Assembly (NCBI GenBank): GCA_008711295.1
Contig: VUYV01000014.1
Coordinates: 8,231,448-8,295,447 of the forward strand
Reading direction: 5' to 3'
DNA: 64,000 nt
DNA from: Anarhynchus alexandrinus
Taxonomy: Eukaryota; Chordata; Aves; Charadriiformes; Charadriidae
Positions 27,201 through 33,900 of the stretch are shown here, piece after piece. A program made the position numbers and the translations under genes. Positions within the stretch are counted from its first letter, which is position 1. Every line of letters starts with the position of its first letter. Below the pieces are notes generated by a model, which saw only the letters and a program-made list of their open reading frames with translations, was not told the DNA's origin and did no database searches.

Positions 27201-30050
27201 TAGGACAGTGGTTGTTGCTAGATACACAAGTGAAAAACACACACACAATTTTATTCTCCAAGTAATCATGGGTCATCCTTGTAAGACACCTAATAAACGG
27301 CAGTATTATAATCATGTTAAAATTATTGAGTGTTTACCATTTAAAGTCACCCTCCCACCAACATTTTCTGATCATACTAGATCCTGGGCTACGTGGATGT
27401 TTTTGTCTTTCATGCATTACATCATCAGTCTTTTTTTTTTTTTTTTCAGATGAGCAGAACTTTGTTCTCCGAGATGCTGAAGCTGAGGTGCTATTCTGCT
27501 TTAGTTTAGAGGAGTCTCTAAAGAGAGCACAGGTAGCTCCGCTGTTCAAGGTATGCATTTTAAAAGAACATGTAAATACTTGGGGCTTTTATGGCATTGG
27601 GACTACAGCTTTTGTAGTCGAGGGCAATAAAACAGACTAGCATTTAACATGAAGTGTTTGTTTTAAATTTTACTTTTTATTTTATGCGTATTTCCTGCCT
27701 AAGCATTGTTGGGATGGATCTAAGCCCTCTGAGTGACTGGATCCTGTAGATGTGAACAAAACATGCTTGGTATATGCTCAGTATACTTAACAGTATTTGT
27801 TCCCTTACAAAATTGAGAACATTGCTCTATTATTTGTAAAATGCCACTGACAGAAGGGACTTTTTTTTTTTTTTAACACCAGTGAAAGCACTTGCCCATA
27901 AAAATGGGGGTCTGAGAGTGACTTTGCACTCAGCTTCAGGGATGTCCTTGAAGACTGCAGTCACCACCAGGCTGTTAGCTGGGGTGGTGCAAGATGGTTT
28001 TGATGCTTCCAGTTAAAATTACGTTACAGTGCAGGGAGGTATCTGAAGATCCACGTTGCCAGAGGTTCTTCAGTGTAACTGAATTTGAGGCATTTCTTGA
28101 GGCAAACCACCTAAAAAAGGGTATTTTTACAACTTGTAATGAATAAGAATCTCTGTCTTTTATTAAGTCTGAATGATTTCATTCAGTTTTGTGTTCTAAA
28201 TAGCAGGGTTGGGTTGGGTTTTTTTTATTCCTAGCTGGTAAACAGAGATAATCTAGTTTGTGATCTGATCACCTGTAACAGTCTCAGTCAATCAGTAGGA
28301 TATGTTTTTTGTCAGAAAGTAATACATTGGCTATTAATTAAAAGCTGAAAGTTCTTTTGCAACACTTGAGACGTCCCTGTGCTTGAAGAAGCAAGGAACA
28401 CTGTTATTCCTATGTATATTTTGGGGTGGGTTTTTCTTGAACCATAGTTCAAACCATGGTCATTTGAACATTTCCTGGTTGCTATTTTAAAGGTGTCAAA
28501 TTGGCACACCTAAGATGTTCAAATTTATCAAAATTGTGGGTTTACCCCTCCAGGGAAAACAGATCAGTGGTAATTAAGGACAACCCAACAGCTGATAAAT
28601 TTGTTGCCTTAAGCTGTGGTATGTAACACCAGCTCATAAAGCCTGCCCCAGGATTGTATGAGAGAATAGTCACATGATAATAAAACTTGATGTCTTGCAG
28701 AAAACAGTTAATAAAAGAATGCTTTTTCTTACTCTTTCTCTTCTCTTTCTAGGGAAAATATTTTTACATTACACCTGGAATTTGTCCGAGTCTTTCCACC
28801 ATGAAAGCTATTGTGGAATGTGCGGGAGGAAAAGTATTATCTAAACAACCTTCTTTTCGAAAACTCATGGAGCATAAGCAGAATAAAGTGTGTACAGTGT
28901 TGCTTTCTAAAATGTATTGGTAATATCTTACTGTGCTATTCTGAGCTTACAATTAGTTTCTTTTGTTTAGAGTTTGCCGGAGATAATCTTGATTTCCTGT
29001 GAGAATGATCTTCACTTATGTCGAGAATATTTCGCAAGAGCCATAGGTATGTACAAGCTATGAATGTAATTTGAACAGTATAGCTGTTGTTTTGATTTTT
29101 TTATTATTATTATTTTACAAGTAGACATCTTTTGAAGCTTTCAGGTAATAATAGAGGAATACGTGGTCTGTCCTGGAAACCATGGAGAAATCTGAGCTAG
29201 CTGTTTGCTGGGTATTTCTAATATAGGTATTTTATAGCCAGGTCAGCATAAATCTCTGGAAGGGTAGGCTTCAACTTGAGGCTTCTGTCCTGCCTGAGGC
29301 AAGATTACTGTCTCAGTATTCATCAAGTTAGTTAAAGATTTGGGGATTTTCATTTTATCTAATTTGACTTCAGCGTAGAACTCCAAGACGTGCTGTACTA
29401 GTAGTGGTGGGACAATACTTCCTTATGCCTTTGTGTGAAGAGCAGAAAGGTACAGAATGGCCCCTCCTGACGGACATGCGGAATGGGGCAGAATGTCTTT
29501 GTAGGGTATAAAATGCGTGCATGTTTTTGATGTTTCCAGATGTCCACAATGCTGAGTTTGTCCTGACTGGAGTACTTACTCAAACACTGGATTATGAATC
29601 ATATCCTTTTTGTGTAAAGGCTGTCTGCTGCTTAGGGAAGTGTCGTTTACTAGAAGGTTTTCTTAATTGGGAACTAATTTTTTATAATGTTTTAGGATGT
29701 GTAATGTTTACTTGATAGGAGGATATAACACCCAGAAACCTAGCTTAAATTCAGAGGGGAATTACTTTTTGATAGGAAATACATAAGTGGAGGTGGGAGG
29801 CAGGGTTGTCAGAAAGTAACGATAATAGAATGTTAAGCAATAGGAAAAAAACCTCGTCACTACAGAAAATATTTGTCATGAATTACTTGCATAGCTTTTT
29901 ACTGAAGATGATAAACCCCATTTAATAAATGGAGTGTAGGGACTAGTAAAGGTTCTATGTCTTTATGTATGTTTTTTATAAAAGTTCTATTTTGCAGTCA
30001 TTTCTTAAAAGTTGTTCTTTCTTAACAAACATACATATAAATTTACTTGA
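110..30050 (+). CDS. PAXIP1: PAXIP1 (PTIP), BRCT-repeat scaffold protein; exons 2-21, 5' partial
   Basis: Twenty exons splice in frame into 1,043 codons plus TGA. PTIP is a nuclear scaffold: with PAGR1 it belongs to the KMT2C/KMT2D H3K4 methyltransferase complexes, it was found as a PAX2 partner, and its C-terminal BRCT pair binds ATM-phosphorylated 53BP1 in double-strand-break repair (family knowledge). Seen here, numbering from an assumed 27-residue exon 1: BRCT1 about 8-93, BRCT2 about 94-183, 13 consecutive Glu in exon 6, a Gln-rich exon 7 (362-601), BRCT3 about 602-693, BRCT4 about 700-788, basic SSKRPR near 846-851, BRCT5 about 868-949, BRCT6 about 970-1066. Total about 1,070 residues against 1,069 in human. 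The match to remembered human PTIP is near-identical outside the low-complexity parts. Eighteen of the 20 internal and terminal exon boundaries use ordinary GT-AG introns; introns 3 and 20 look U12-type. No frameshift or premature stop was seen. Exon 1 and the promoter lie upstream of the window. Confidence 0.97.
2139..2182 (+). CDS. PAXIP1: PAXIP1 exon 3 (BRCT1, Trp motif)
   Basis: A 44-bp exon encoding [14 protein letters not shown] plus two bases (CC) of a split Pro codon. The PSWV segment carries the conserved Trp of the last BRCT helix. Acceptor is tttttcag. The donor GTATCCTT fits the U12-type consensus rather than the usual GTRAGT. The next exon supplies the third base of Pro and continues VNGFSPESC, so the frame is kept. 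Confidence 0.93.
2183..6389 (+). other. PAXIP1: PAXIP1 intron 3, probable U12-type GT-AG intron
   Basis: The 5' splice site reads GTATCCTT (2183-2190), matching the minor-spliceosome consensus RTATCCTT. Near the 3' end, TCCTTGAC (6369-6376) matches the U12 branch-site consensus TCCTTRAC, with the branch A (6375) 15 nt before exon 4. The intron ends CCTTTCCAG and is phase 2. Length is 4,207 bp. It also contains an old CR1-like fragment at about 5480-5850. The donor and branch motifs are seen directly; U12 dependence is inferred. Confidence 0.88.
5480..5850 (-). repeat. Old, diverged CR1-like LINE fragment in intron 3
   Basis: On the plus strand this reads like the reverse complement of a CR1/L3-type 3' region. 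There is a 'ttgaagatgtgtcgtc' stretch, then 'cttgtaagtcatatttac' and 'taggtctgtaaaaattctca', and finally 'ctgctcttttttgca', in the order expected from the coding end of an ancient CR1 on the minus strand. It is highly diverged and both edges are approximate. Confidence 0.5.
6390..6453 (+). CDS. PAXIP1: PAXIP1 exon 4 (BRCT1-BRCT2 junction)
   Basis: A 64-bp exon. The first base completes Pro, followed by [14 protein letters not shown] and VTACLSQ (about residues 88-108). It ends in phase 0 with donor gtaaga. It is too short to appear as an ORF and was found by searching intron 3 for the residues missing between exons 3 and 5. Exon length, frame and the upstream U12 branch site all agree. Intron 4 (6454-7463) holds nothing recognisable. 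Confidence 0.94.
7464..7577 (+). CDS. PAXIP1: PAXIP1 exon 5 (BRCT2, first part)
   Basis: Exon of 114 bp (38 codons), phase 0 at both ends, acceptor ccttttag and donor gtaaga. It encodes [18 protein letters not shown] and ends [11 protein letters not shown], about residues 109-146. The GG turn followed by the CTHLI beta-strand is typical of a BRCT fold. Intron 5 (7578-11394) carries a CR1 copy at 8162-8945 and otherwise AT-rich unique sequence. Confidence 0.96.
8162..8945 (-). repeat. CR1 LINE 3' fragment in PAXIP1 intron 5
   Basis: The plus-strand text begins atcatagaat, the reverse complement of the CR1 tail octamer, and continues with the usual 'gttggaagcgaccc' and 'gagtccaactccc' blocks. 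On the minus strand, 8264-8446 encodes a CR1 ORF2 C-terminal segment with [19 protein letters not shown] and LPREVV. It is 5'-truncated and disrupted, so not active. One N lies at 8545. Confidence 0.93.
11395..12039 (+). CDS. PAXIP1: PAXIP1 exon 6 (end of BRCT2, acidic and Ser-rich linker)
   Basis: Exon of 645 bp (215 codons), phase 0 at both ends, acceptor ttttcccag and donor gtaagt; about residues 147-361. It opens [20 protein letters not shown], closing BRCT2 with its conserved Trp. It then has YHPRLIIY followed by 13 Glu codons (mixed GAA/GAG), a Ser-rich stretch with SPASS and [28 protein letters not shown], and [19 protein letters not shown]. The acidic and SP/TP-rich linker is normal for PTIP. 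Intron 6 (12040-14893) is unique AT-rich sequence. Confidence 0.97.
14894..15614 (+). CDS. PAXIP1: PAXIP1 exon 7 (glutamine-rich region)
   Basis: Exon of 721 bp giving 240 codons plus one base; acceptor ttttctag, donor gttagt. It opens [20 protein letters not shown] and closes LFGHDPAAE, about residues 362-601. The middle is a Gln-rich domain broken by His, Leu, Pro and Phe. The longest pure Gln run is 7, coded by mixed CAA and CAG, so the array is not a pure CAG repeat. Reading past the donor meets TAG at once, which marks the boundary. Intron 7 (15615-16438) has nothing recognisable. Confidence 0.96.
16439..16533 (+). CDS. PAXIP1: PAXIP1 exon 8 (start of BRCT3)
   Basis: Exon of 95 bp. Its first two bases complete an Ile codon begun in exon 7, then it reads [19 protein letters not shown] and ends [10 protein letters not shown], about residues 602-633. 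Acceptor tattctag, donor gtaaga. [12 protein letters not shown] is the first beta-strand of BRCT3. Intron 8 (16534-17510) is AT-rich, with no repeat recognised. Confidence 0.96.
17511..17606 (+). CDS. PAXIP1: PAXIP1 exon 9 (BRCT3, core)
   Basis: Exon of 96 bp (32 codons), phase 0 at both ends, acceptor tcttaccag and donor gtaagc. It encodes [20 protein letters not shown] and [12 protein letters not shown], about residues 634-665. The HGG turn and CTHLLC strand are BRCT hallmarks. Confidence 0.96.
17946..18083 (+). CDS. PAXIP1: PAXIP1 exon 10 (end of BRCT3)
   Basis: Exon of 138 bp (46 codons), phase 0 at both ends, acceptor attcgtag and donor gtaaga. It encodes [20 protein letters not shown], then [14 protein letters not shown], and ends GGKPCSQH, about residues 666-711. 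The AHWL motif carries the conserved BRCT Trp. Long open frames in the other two plus frames here are shadows. Intron 10 (18084-19427) holds nothing recognisable. Confidence 0.96.
19428..19549 (+). CDS. PAXIP1: PAXIP1 exon 11 (start of BRCT4)
   Basis: Exon of 122 bp (40 codons plus two bases), acceptor tctgtag and donor gtaagt. It encodes [20 protein letters not shown], then [16 protein letters not shown] and LICK, about residues 712-751. The TGF motif and the Asp-rich helix open BRCT4. Confidence 0.96.
20106..20290 (+). CDS. PAXIP1: PAXIP1 exon 12 (BRCT4, second part)
   Basis: Exon of 185 bp. One base completes Glu, then [20 protein letters not shown] and [17 protein letters not shown] follow, ending SQHLVLNLL, about residues 752-813. 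Its acceptor is acaataag, with A rather than a pyrimidine at -3, behind a good T tract; the frame and the homology force this site. Donor gtaaga. The 134-bp intron 12 follows. Confidence 0.94.
20425..20468 (+). CDS. PAXIP1: PAXIP1 exon 13
   Basis: A 44-bp microexon-like exon. Two bases complete Asp, then [14 protein letters not shown] (about residues 814-828), phase 0 at its end. Acceptor tttcctag, donor gtatgt. It lies in the linker after BRCT4. Intron 13 (20469-22609) contains a possible short CR1 remnant near 21,555. Confidence 0.95.
21552..21605 (-). repeat. Possible short CR1 remnant in intron 13
   Basis: Plus-strand text 'gaaaggggcttctggaggtag' followed by 'tcttgtccggttcctctcagg' resembles the tail-proximal block of CR1 read in reverse complement. 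The match is short and no tail octamer is present, so chance similarity is possible. Confidence 0.3.
22610..22677 (+). CDS. PAXIP1: PAXIP1 exon 14 (basic, NLS-like linker)
   Basis: Exon of 68 bp (22 codons plus two bases), acceptor aatttcag and donor gtaaga. It encodes [20 protein letters not shown] followed by RP and a split Arg, about residues 829-851. The basic SSKRPR segment looks like a nuclear localisation signal; that role is inferred. This is one of the less conserved stretches of the protein relative to human. Confidence 0.93.
23077..23179 (+). CDS. PAXIP1: PAXIP1 exon 15 (start of BRCT5)
   Basis: Exon of 103 bp. One base completes Arg, then [20 protein letters not shown] and [14 protein letters not shown], about residues 851-885. 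Acceptor ttttgtag, donor gtgact. FTGF starts BRCT5; the Thr-Gly pair here is the phosphate-binding motif of tandem BRCT domains (family knowledge). Intron 15 (23180-25512) includes the TTGCGATA palindrome near 24,490 and otherwise AT-rich sequence. Confidence 0.96.
24483..24501. repeat. Perfect 8-bp inverted repeat in PAXIP1 intron 15
   Basis: TTGCGATA and TATCGCAA flank a 3-base GTG spacer. It sits at the end of a short run with repeated 'tgtatcg' motifs (about 24,457-24,500), which is CpG-bearing sequence inside an AT-rich, CpG-poor intron. No function is known to me. Confidence 0.7.
25513..25681 (+). CDS. PAXIP1: PAXIP1 exon 16 (BRCT5, core)
   Basis: Exon of 169 bp (56 codons plus one base), acceptor aactttcag and donor gtaagt. 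It encodes [20 protein letters not shown], then [20 protein letters not shown] and [16 protein letters not shown], about residues 886-941. The GGEVA turn, KCTHLI strand, TVKFL lysine and PEWLEECF tryptophan helix form the phosphopeptide-binding half of the BRCT5-BRCT6 pair. Intron 16 (25682-27449) is unique AT-rich sequence. Confidence 0.97.
27450..27550 (+). CDS. PAXIP1: PAXIP1 exon 17 (BRCT5-BRCT6 linker)
   Basis: Exon of 101 bp. Two bases complete Asp, then [20 protein letters not shown] and [13 protein letters not shown], about residues 942-975. The acceptor follows a T tract of more than 15 bases; donor is gtatgc. Intron 17 (27551-28752) contains no repeat that I recognise. Confidence 0.96.
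28753..28887 (+). CDS. PAXIP1: PAXIP1 exon 18 (start of BRCT6)
   Basis: Exon of 135 bp (45 codons), phase 0 at both ends, acceptor tctttctag and donor gtgtgt. It encodes [20 protein letters not shown], then [20 protein letters not shown] and HKQNK, about residues 976-1020. An 83-bp intron separates it from exon 19, the shortest intron in the window. Confidence 0.96.
28971..29046 (+). CDS. PAXIP1: PAXIP1 exon 19 (BRCT6, second part)
   Basis: Exon of 76 bp (25 codons plus one base), acceptor ttgtttag and donor gtatgt. It encodes [20 protein letters not shown] and FARAI, about residues 1021-1045. Intron 19 (29047-29539) is AT-rich and featureless. Confidence 0.96.
29540..29600 (+). CDS. PAXIP1: PAXIP1 exon 20 (BRCT6, last helix)
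   Basis: Exon of 61 bp. Two bases complete Asp, then [19 protein letters not shown] (about residues 1046-1065) plus TC, the first two bases of a split Ser codon. Acceptor gtttccag. There is no GT donor where homology demands the exon end; instead ATATCCTTT follows, a U12 AT-AC donor. Unspliced reading would continue to a stop at 29713-29715. Confidence 0.92.
29601..30034 (+). other. PAXIP1: PAXIP1 intron 20, probable U12-type AT-AC intron
   Basis: The 434-bp intron starts ATATCCTTT (29601-29609), the AT-AC class U12 donor. TTTCTTAAC (30018-30026) differs from the branch consensus TTCCTTAAC at one base and places the branch A about 10 nt before the exon. It ends CATAC, with AC as its last two bases. 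There is no polypyrimidine tract directly before the exon. Splicing this way yields S-Y-K-F-T-stop, against S-Y-K-F-N-stop in human (from memory). No GT-AG pair nearby gives that result. Confidence 0.88.
30035..30050 (+). CDS. PAXIP1: PAXIP1 exon 21, coding part (C-terminal YKFT and stop)
   Basis: Sixteen coding bases: A completes Ser, then TAT AAA TTT ACT and TGA. The four terminal residues Y-K-F-T correspond to Y-K-F-N in human PTIP. The alternative AC four bases upstream (ending at 30030) would give S-Y-I-stop and fits worse. The exon is mostly 3' UTR. Confidence 0.88.
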
Positions 30051-30199
30051 TGGATAGTAAAATGCCTTACTGCTTCGGAATCCTTGGAGCATTAAATCTA
30101 GCTGTTCAGCCATTGTACAAAGCAACTAAAACTTCCTGTGGATGCTGTTTTCCAGCTGTTTTCCTAGGGATGATGAGCAGTTTAAAGCAGGAAAGCAAA

Positions 30200-30205
30200 A
30201 ATAAA
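30200..30205 (+). promoter_or_regulatory. PAXIP1: Proximal polyadenylation signal candidate
   Basis: AATAAA followed within about 25 bases by TTTTTTAG and GATGTGTAATTTTATT, a plausible GU/U-rich downstream element. It lies 150 bases after the stop codon. Confidence 0.5.
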
Positions 30206-30797
30206 CTGCATCTTTTTTAGGATGTGTAATTTTATTATGCTGAAACATAATTTACTATGTTTTGTATTATACTACCATTTTAAAAGAGCCCACTTTAGCT
30301 ATCATGATTAGCCTGTTTTTAAACATTTTAACGTAAATGATGATACTTCAGCCAAAAGTGTAATTTGGATGTAAAAATAAAAGGGCTTGCTATCTATTAA
30401 ATTATGGATGTTGAAGATGAAAATGTTTTGTACTTTATTTTTATTTCTTATACTCTATTTTCTTTTATATTGATATTTTGCCCACATTTTAAATAAATGT
30501 ACTTTTAAATGTTTTACTCTATATTTTAGTGGTGGTTCATTTTTTTGAATACTGTGCAACAATGGCACTCTGGTAAGAGTAAATTACTCAAATCTTTTTC
30601 CAAGCAATGTAAAATTATTTTAAGCTTATTTTACCAGGTATGTTTTAATATATTGAAACCTAGTGCTTTAAAGGGAAATCGTTGTAAATGTATATGTGTT
30701 TTTACTGCAACAAAGAAATAGCTTGAAGGAAGGAGAAACTATAAACCCACATATTATGCTGTTGTGATAACTTTTGTTTGTATAGTGAGTTTTACTA

Positions 30798-30810
30798 AAT
30801 AAATATTAAA
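30798..30810 (+). promoter_or_regulatory. PAXIP1: Distal polyadenylation signal cluster
   Basis: AATAAA (30798-30803) and ATTAAA (30805-30810) stand nearly side by side. A double signal of this type is a good candidate for the distal end of the transcript, but a strong downstream GU element is not obvious. Confidence 0.45.
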
Positions 30811-33477
30811 AACCAGTCTCCCAAATCTATATTCAGTTGTATTTCCTAATACACACACAGTTCTAATAATCTGACTTTGCCATTTTTATCATTTTAGATT
30901 CTACTAGATGTAAAAGTTACCCTAAAAGCATTTACTCTTTGATTAGCAAGCCATTAAACTCTGGCTGTGGATTGCAGATATCCACTTGTCTGTACGTCAT
31001 CAAGTGTATTATAGCACCTTGTGAACCATTCGCAGAACAATTAAAAATACAAGATAAAAAAATACTTTAAACAATAGCTTATCATGCTATTTTTTTTTTC
31101 AAATATTTTGTATTTCTACACAGAACCATTTTACAGAGAAGCTTTTGCAAATACAGTATCATTAAGCTGAGGTAAGCTGCTATTTTTAGCTTACGCAAAG
31201 CTTTGCAGAGAAATCATTAATTTCAAATCTCTCTTTTGTGCTGTGGCTTAAAAGGTAAATCCACCTGATACATGACCACTATTTCTGTTGCCTTTCTTCC
31301 CATGCCTCAGTTCAACAAAGTGCTTAAGCGAATGTCAAATTAAAGCTGTAAGAACACAGTGGGAGTAAATTTCAAGATGAGTGAAGTCCCACAGAGGTCA
31401 GTACTGTGCCTGTTGCCTGTTATTGCTGTCTCTGGGTTCCTCAGCTATTCTGATTTATTCCTGTATTTGGTGTTTCTGTTGTAATCAATTAGGGGCTACA
31501 TGATGATAATATGAGTGGTATAATTTCAATCTGTGTGACTTTCAGTAAGGTGACAAAATGTAGTAAATGAGAATGTTATACTTTGGCTCAAGGTGGTTTT
31601 AAGTGCATTGGAGGTTAAAAAGGTACAGTACAGGGTGGTAGAAAATGGTACTTTTCCCCAAATGCCATTTACTTGTAACAGGAGTGATGTGCTTTCTCTT
31701 AGTGTGATGTTCGGCTGTCCATAATACAGTTTCCTCTTCATTATGAGATAGATTAAGAAAAAGTCTTTAACAAGACCAAAGTTTGGAAGCCGATGACATG
31801 GTTTTATGCTTTAACTTTTAAAAATAGTAAAAAAAGGAGGAGGGAATGCAGTGAGATTTAATTGTTGGCTGATCAGTTATTGTTCAAATGACTTAAATTG
31901 TTCAGACATGTAGACCTACCTGGCAAGTCTGGTCTCCCTATACTGTCAATGGAGGGAGAGAATATCTCCAAAACCTGACTTAGTTAAAGGCCCCTGCAGA
32001 GAGTGCATCTTTTAACAGTTTAGCAAACAAGTTTAGTTATGCACATCTTTTAGAATACAGAAAATAGTTGAGATGAATCCCACCCTAAAGAACTTCAGTA
32101 ATGCACTGCATAAATACTGTTTGGTTTTTTTTTACTGGAGAAAAAAGTACACTTTTTTTTTTTCTACCTTCAAGTACACTTCAGAATGTGTAATGCTGAA
32201 ATTACTTAAATCTCTGTTAATCTCTGTAAGGCTTGAGACTTCCTTTATTATACTAGTTACTAAGTTGCAGAAAGTTTTTGAATGCCTTTTCCTTTAAAAC
32301 AAATATTAGCTGTTGTAGCTTTTGGACTTTGGAAATGTTGTGATACACAAAACTTGTTACCTTGAATAAATACTTTCTACCTGTCATGCATTCATCTTCT
32401 ATATGCCTTACAAATGATGAATTGCCATATCAAACGTAAACGCTGGTTTCAAAAAGAGGTACACGTGCATCATGAGTGAGTGGCACTGTTTAACTGTGCA
32501 TGAAATCAAACACAAGGCATAGGGATTTGGAGGACTGGGTTCTAGAAGCTAACAGGACCTGCTGAAACAGCTTTTTGCAGAATGAAACTTAGCACTGAGG
32601 GAGGAGAGGCAAAGAGAAACCGGGTTTGAATGTGTTAGCAGGTTCTGCCTCAGCAACATAACCTGCTAGACTCGATAATGCATTTATGCCTCAATAAGAG
32701 TTCTCACCTTTTTTAGGATTAACTACTTCTACGTTTTCCACAGTGAAGCAGCGCTGAGGATATATAACACCTTTGCCAAAGACTGCTAGAGTTAAGAGAC
32801 ATGGGAATGCAATAGCATCTGAAAGGTAAATTTCCTTATGAAAACTATCCAAAATGCTGTCAGATATTGCATAGAGAAGCTTGAAGAAAACCAAATGCAA
32901 TCATGGAACAAATGAACCCCGTGGGAAATGTGAGTGGTAATGCATCTGTTTCATCATCAGTGGAGACAGTGTGTTTATTTAGCCAACATACAAGTATGAC
33001 TGATTTGATTAACCTTTCAATTAGAGTAAAAAACAGAACCTGCCAAGAAATAGTCTTTCAAGAACCACAGGAGCTGTCCAGAGCCAACTGGCTTGCACAG
33101 ATGTTACTGTGCCTGTGATTAGTGATAGAGAAAGGATTTGATGAAGTATGCTGATACTAGATTGCTGTTACTAACATGCTTTTTCTTTAGTGGAAGGTTA
33201 TAATACTGAAGTGTCTGTTTGATCTTGTCTCCTGTACTTGGGGAAAAATAAATATCTTTCATGTTTAGTTGCTTGCAGATGCATTAGGTCCATAATATAA
33301 GCTTATGTTCTTTGTAGAAAATCTGTCCTGATATGGCAGTTACTTAGAGATAAATACAGAACATGTCTGTGATAGCAGAGACATTCCATCAGTTAGGGAT
33401 CTGTTGGAAGTGAGGGAGCATGGTCTCCACTCATTATCCTGCAGCTTGCTTTGCCCTGAGTCATAAAGTAGAACTGT
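30811..33477. other. Intergenic sequence, no gene recognised
   Basis: AT-rich unique-looking sequence with scattered AATAAA hexamers. No conserved exon, RNA gene or clear repeat was seen. Open frames are short and lack protein-like composition. Confidence 0.6.
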
Positions 33478-33900
33478 AGGAATTGTAGAAGTGCAGCTGG
33501 AAGAGAACTGTGGAGGTCCAGTCAAGTTTTCAGTATCTCGAAGGATGGAGATGCCACAGCCTCTGTGAGCATCCTGTTTCTGTATTTTGCTACCCTCAAG
33601 GTAATAAATGAACCATCCTCATATCTAATCAGAATGTCCATTGTTCCACAAGTTGCTATTGACTCTAATTTCACACCCTTGCACCTCCAAGAAGAGTCTG
33701 GCTCTTGTATCCTTTCTACTTTCCTAGCAGGTAGTTGCAAACAGCAGTAAGACCTTCTGCTCTTAAGGGTGAGCACACTCAGCTCTCAGCCTCTCCTTGT
33801 GCATTGTGTACTTAACAGCCTCTCATCGTCTTGATGGTCTTCTGCTGGACTTGATCCACTAGATCATTGTCTTACTGTATGGGAGAGCCCAAAACTGTGA
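33478..33900 (-). repeat. Diverged CR1 LINE 3' fragment
   Basis: Plus-strand landmarks in CR1 order, read in reverse complement: 'aaggatggagatgccacag', 'cctcatatctaatcagaat', 'gaagagtctggctc', 'tcagcctctccttgtgcat' and 'gggagagcccaaaactgtg'. It is more diverged than the other CR1 copies, with no intact tail octamer, so it is probably an older insertion. Edges are approximate. Confidence 0.8.

Larger units (their letters stand above)
30051..30810 (+). other. PAXIP1: PAXIP1 3' untranslated region, probable extent
   Basis: T- and A-rich sequence downstream of the stop with AATAAA hexamers at 30200-30205, 30376-30381, 30492-30497 and 30798-30803, and ATTAAA at 30805-30810. The first is followed by a T/GT-rich stretch and could give a short UTR; the last pair would give a UTR of about 780 bases. 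Sequence alone does not decide which site is used. Confidence 0.6.

Noticed and set aside
29601..29715. Reading PAXIP1 straight through to a stop at 29715
   Set aside because: It gives a tail unlike known PTIP, while the AT-AC splice to 30035 restores the expected ending.
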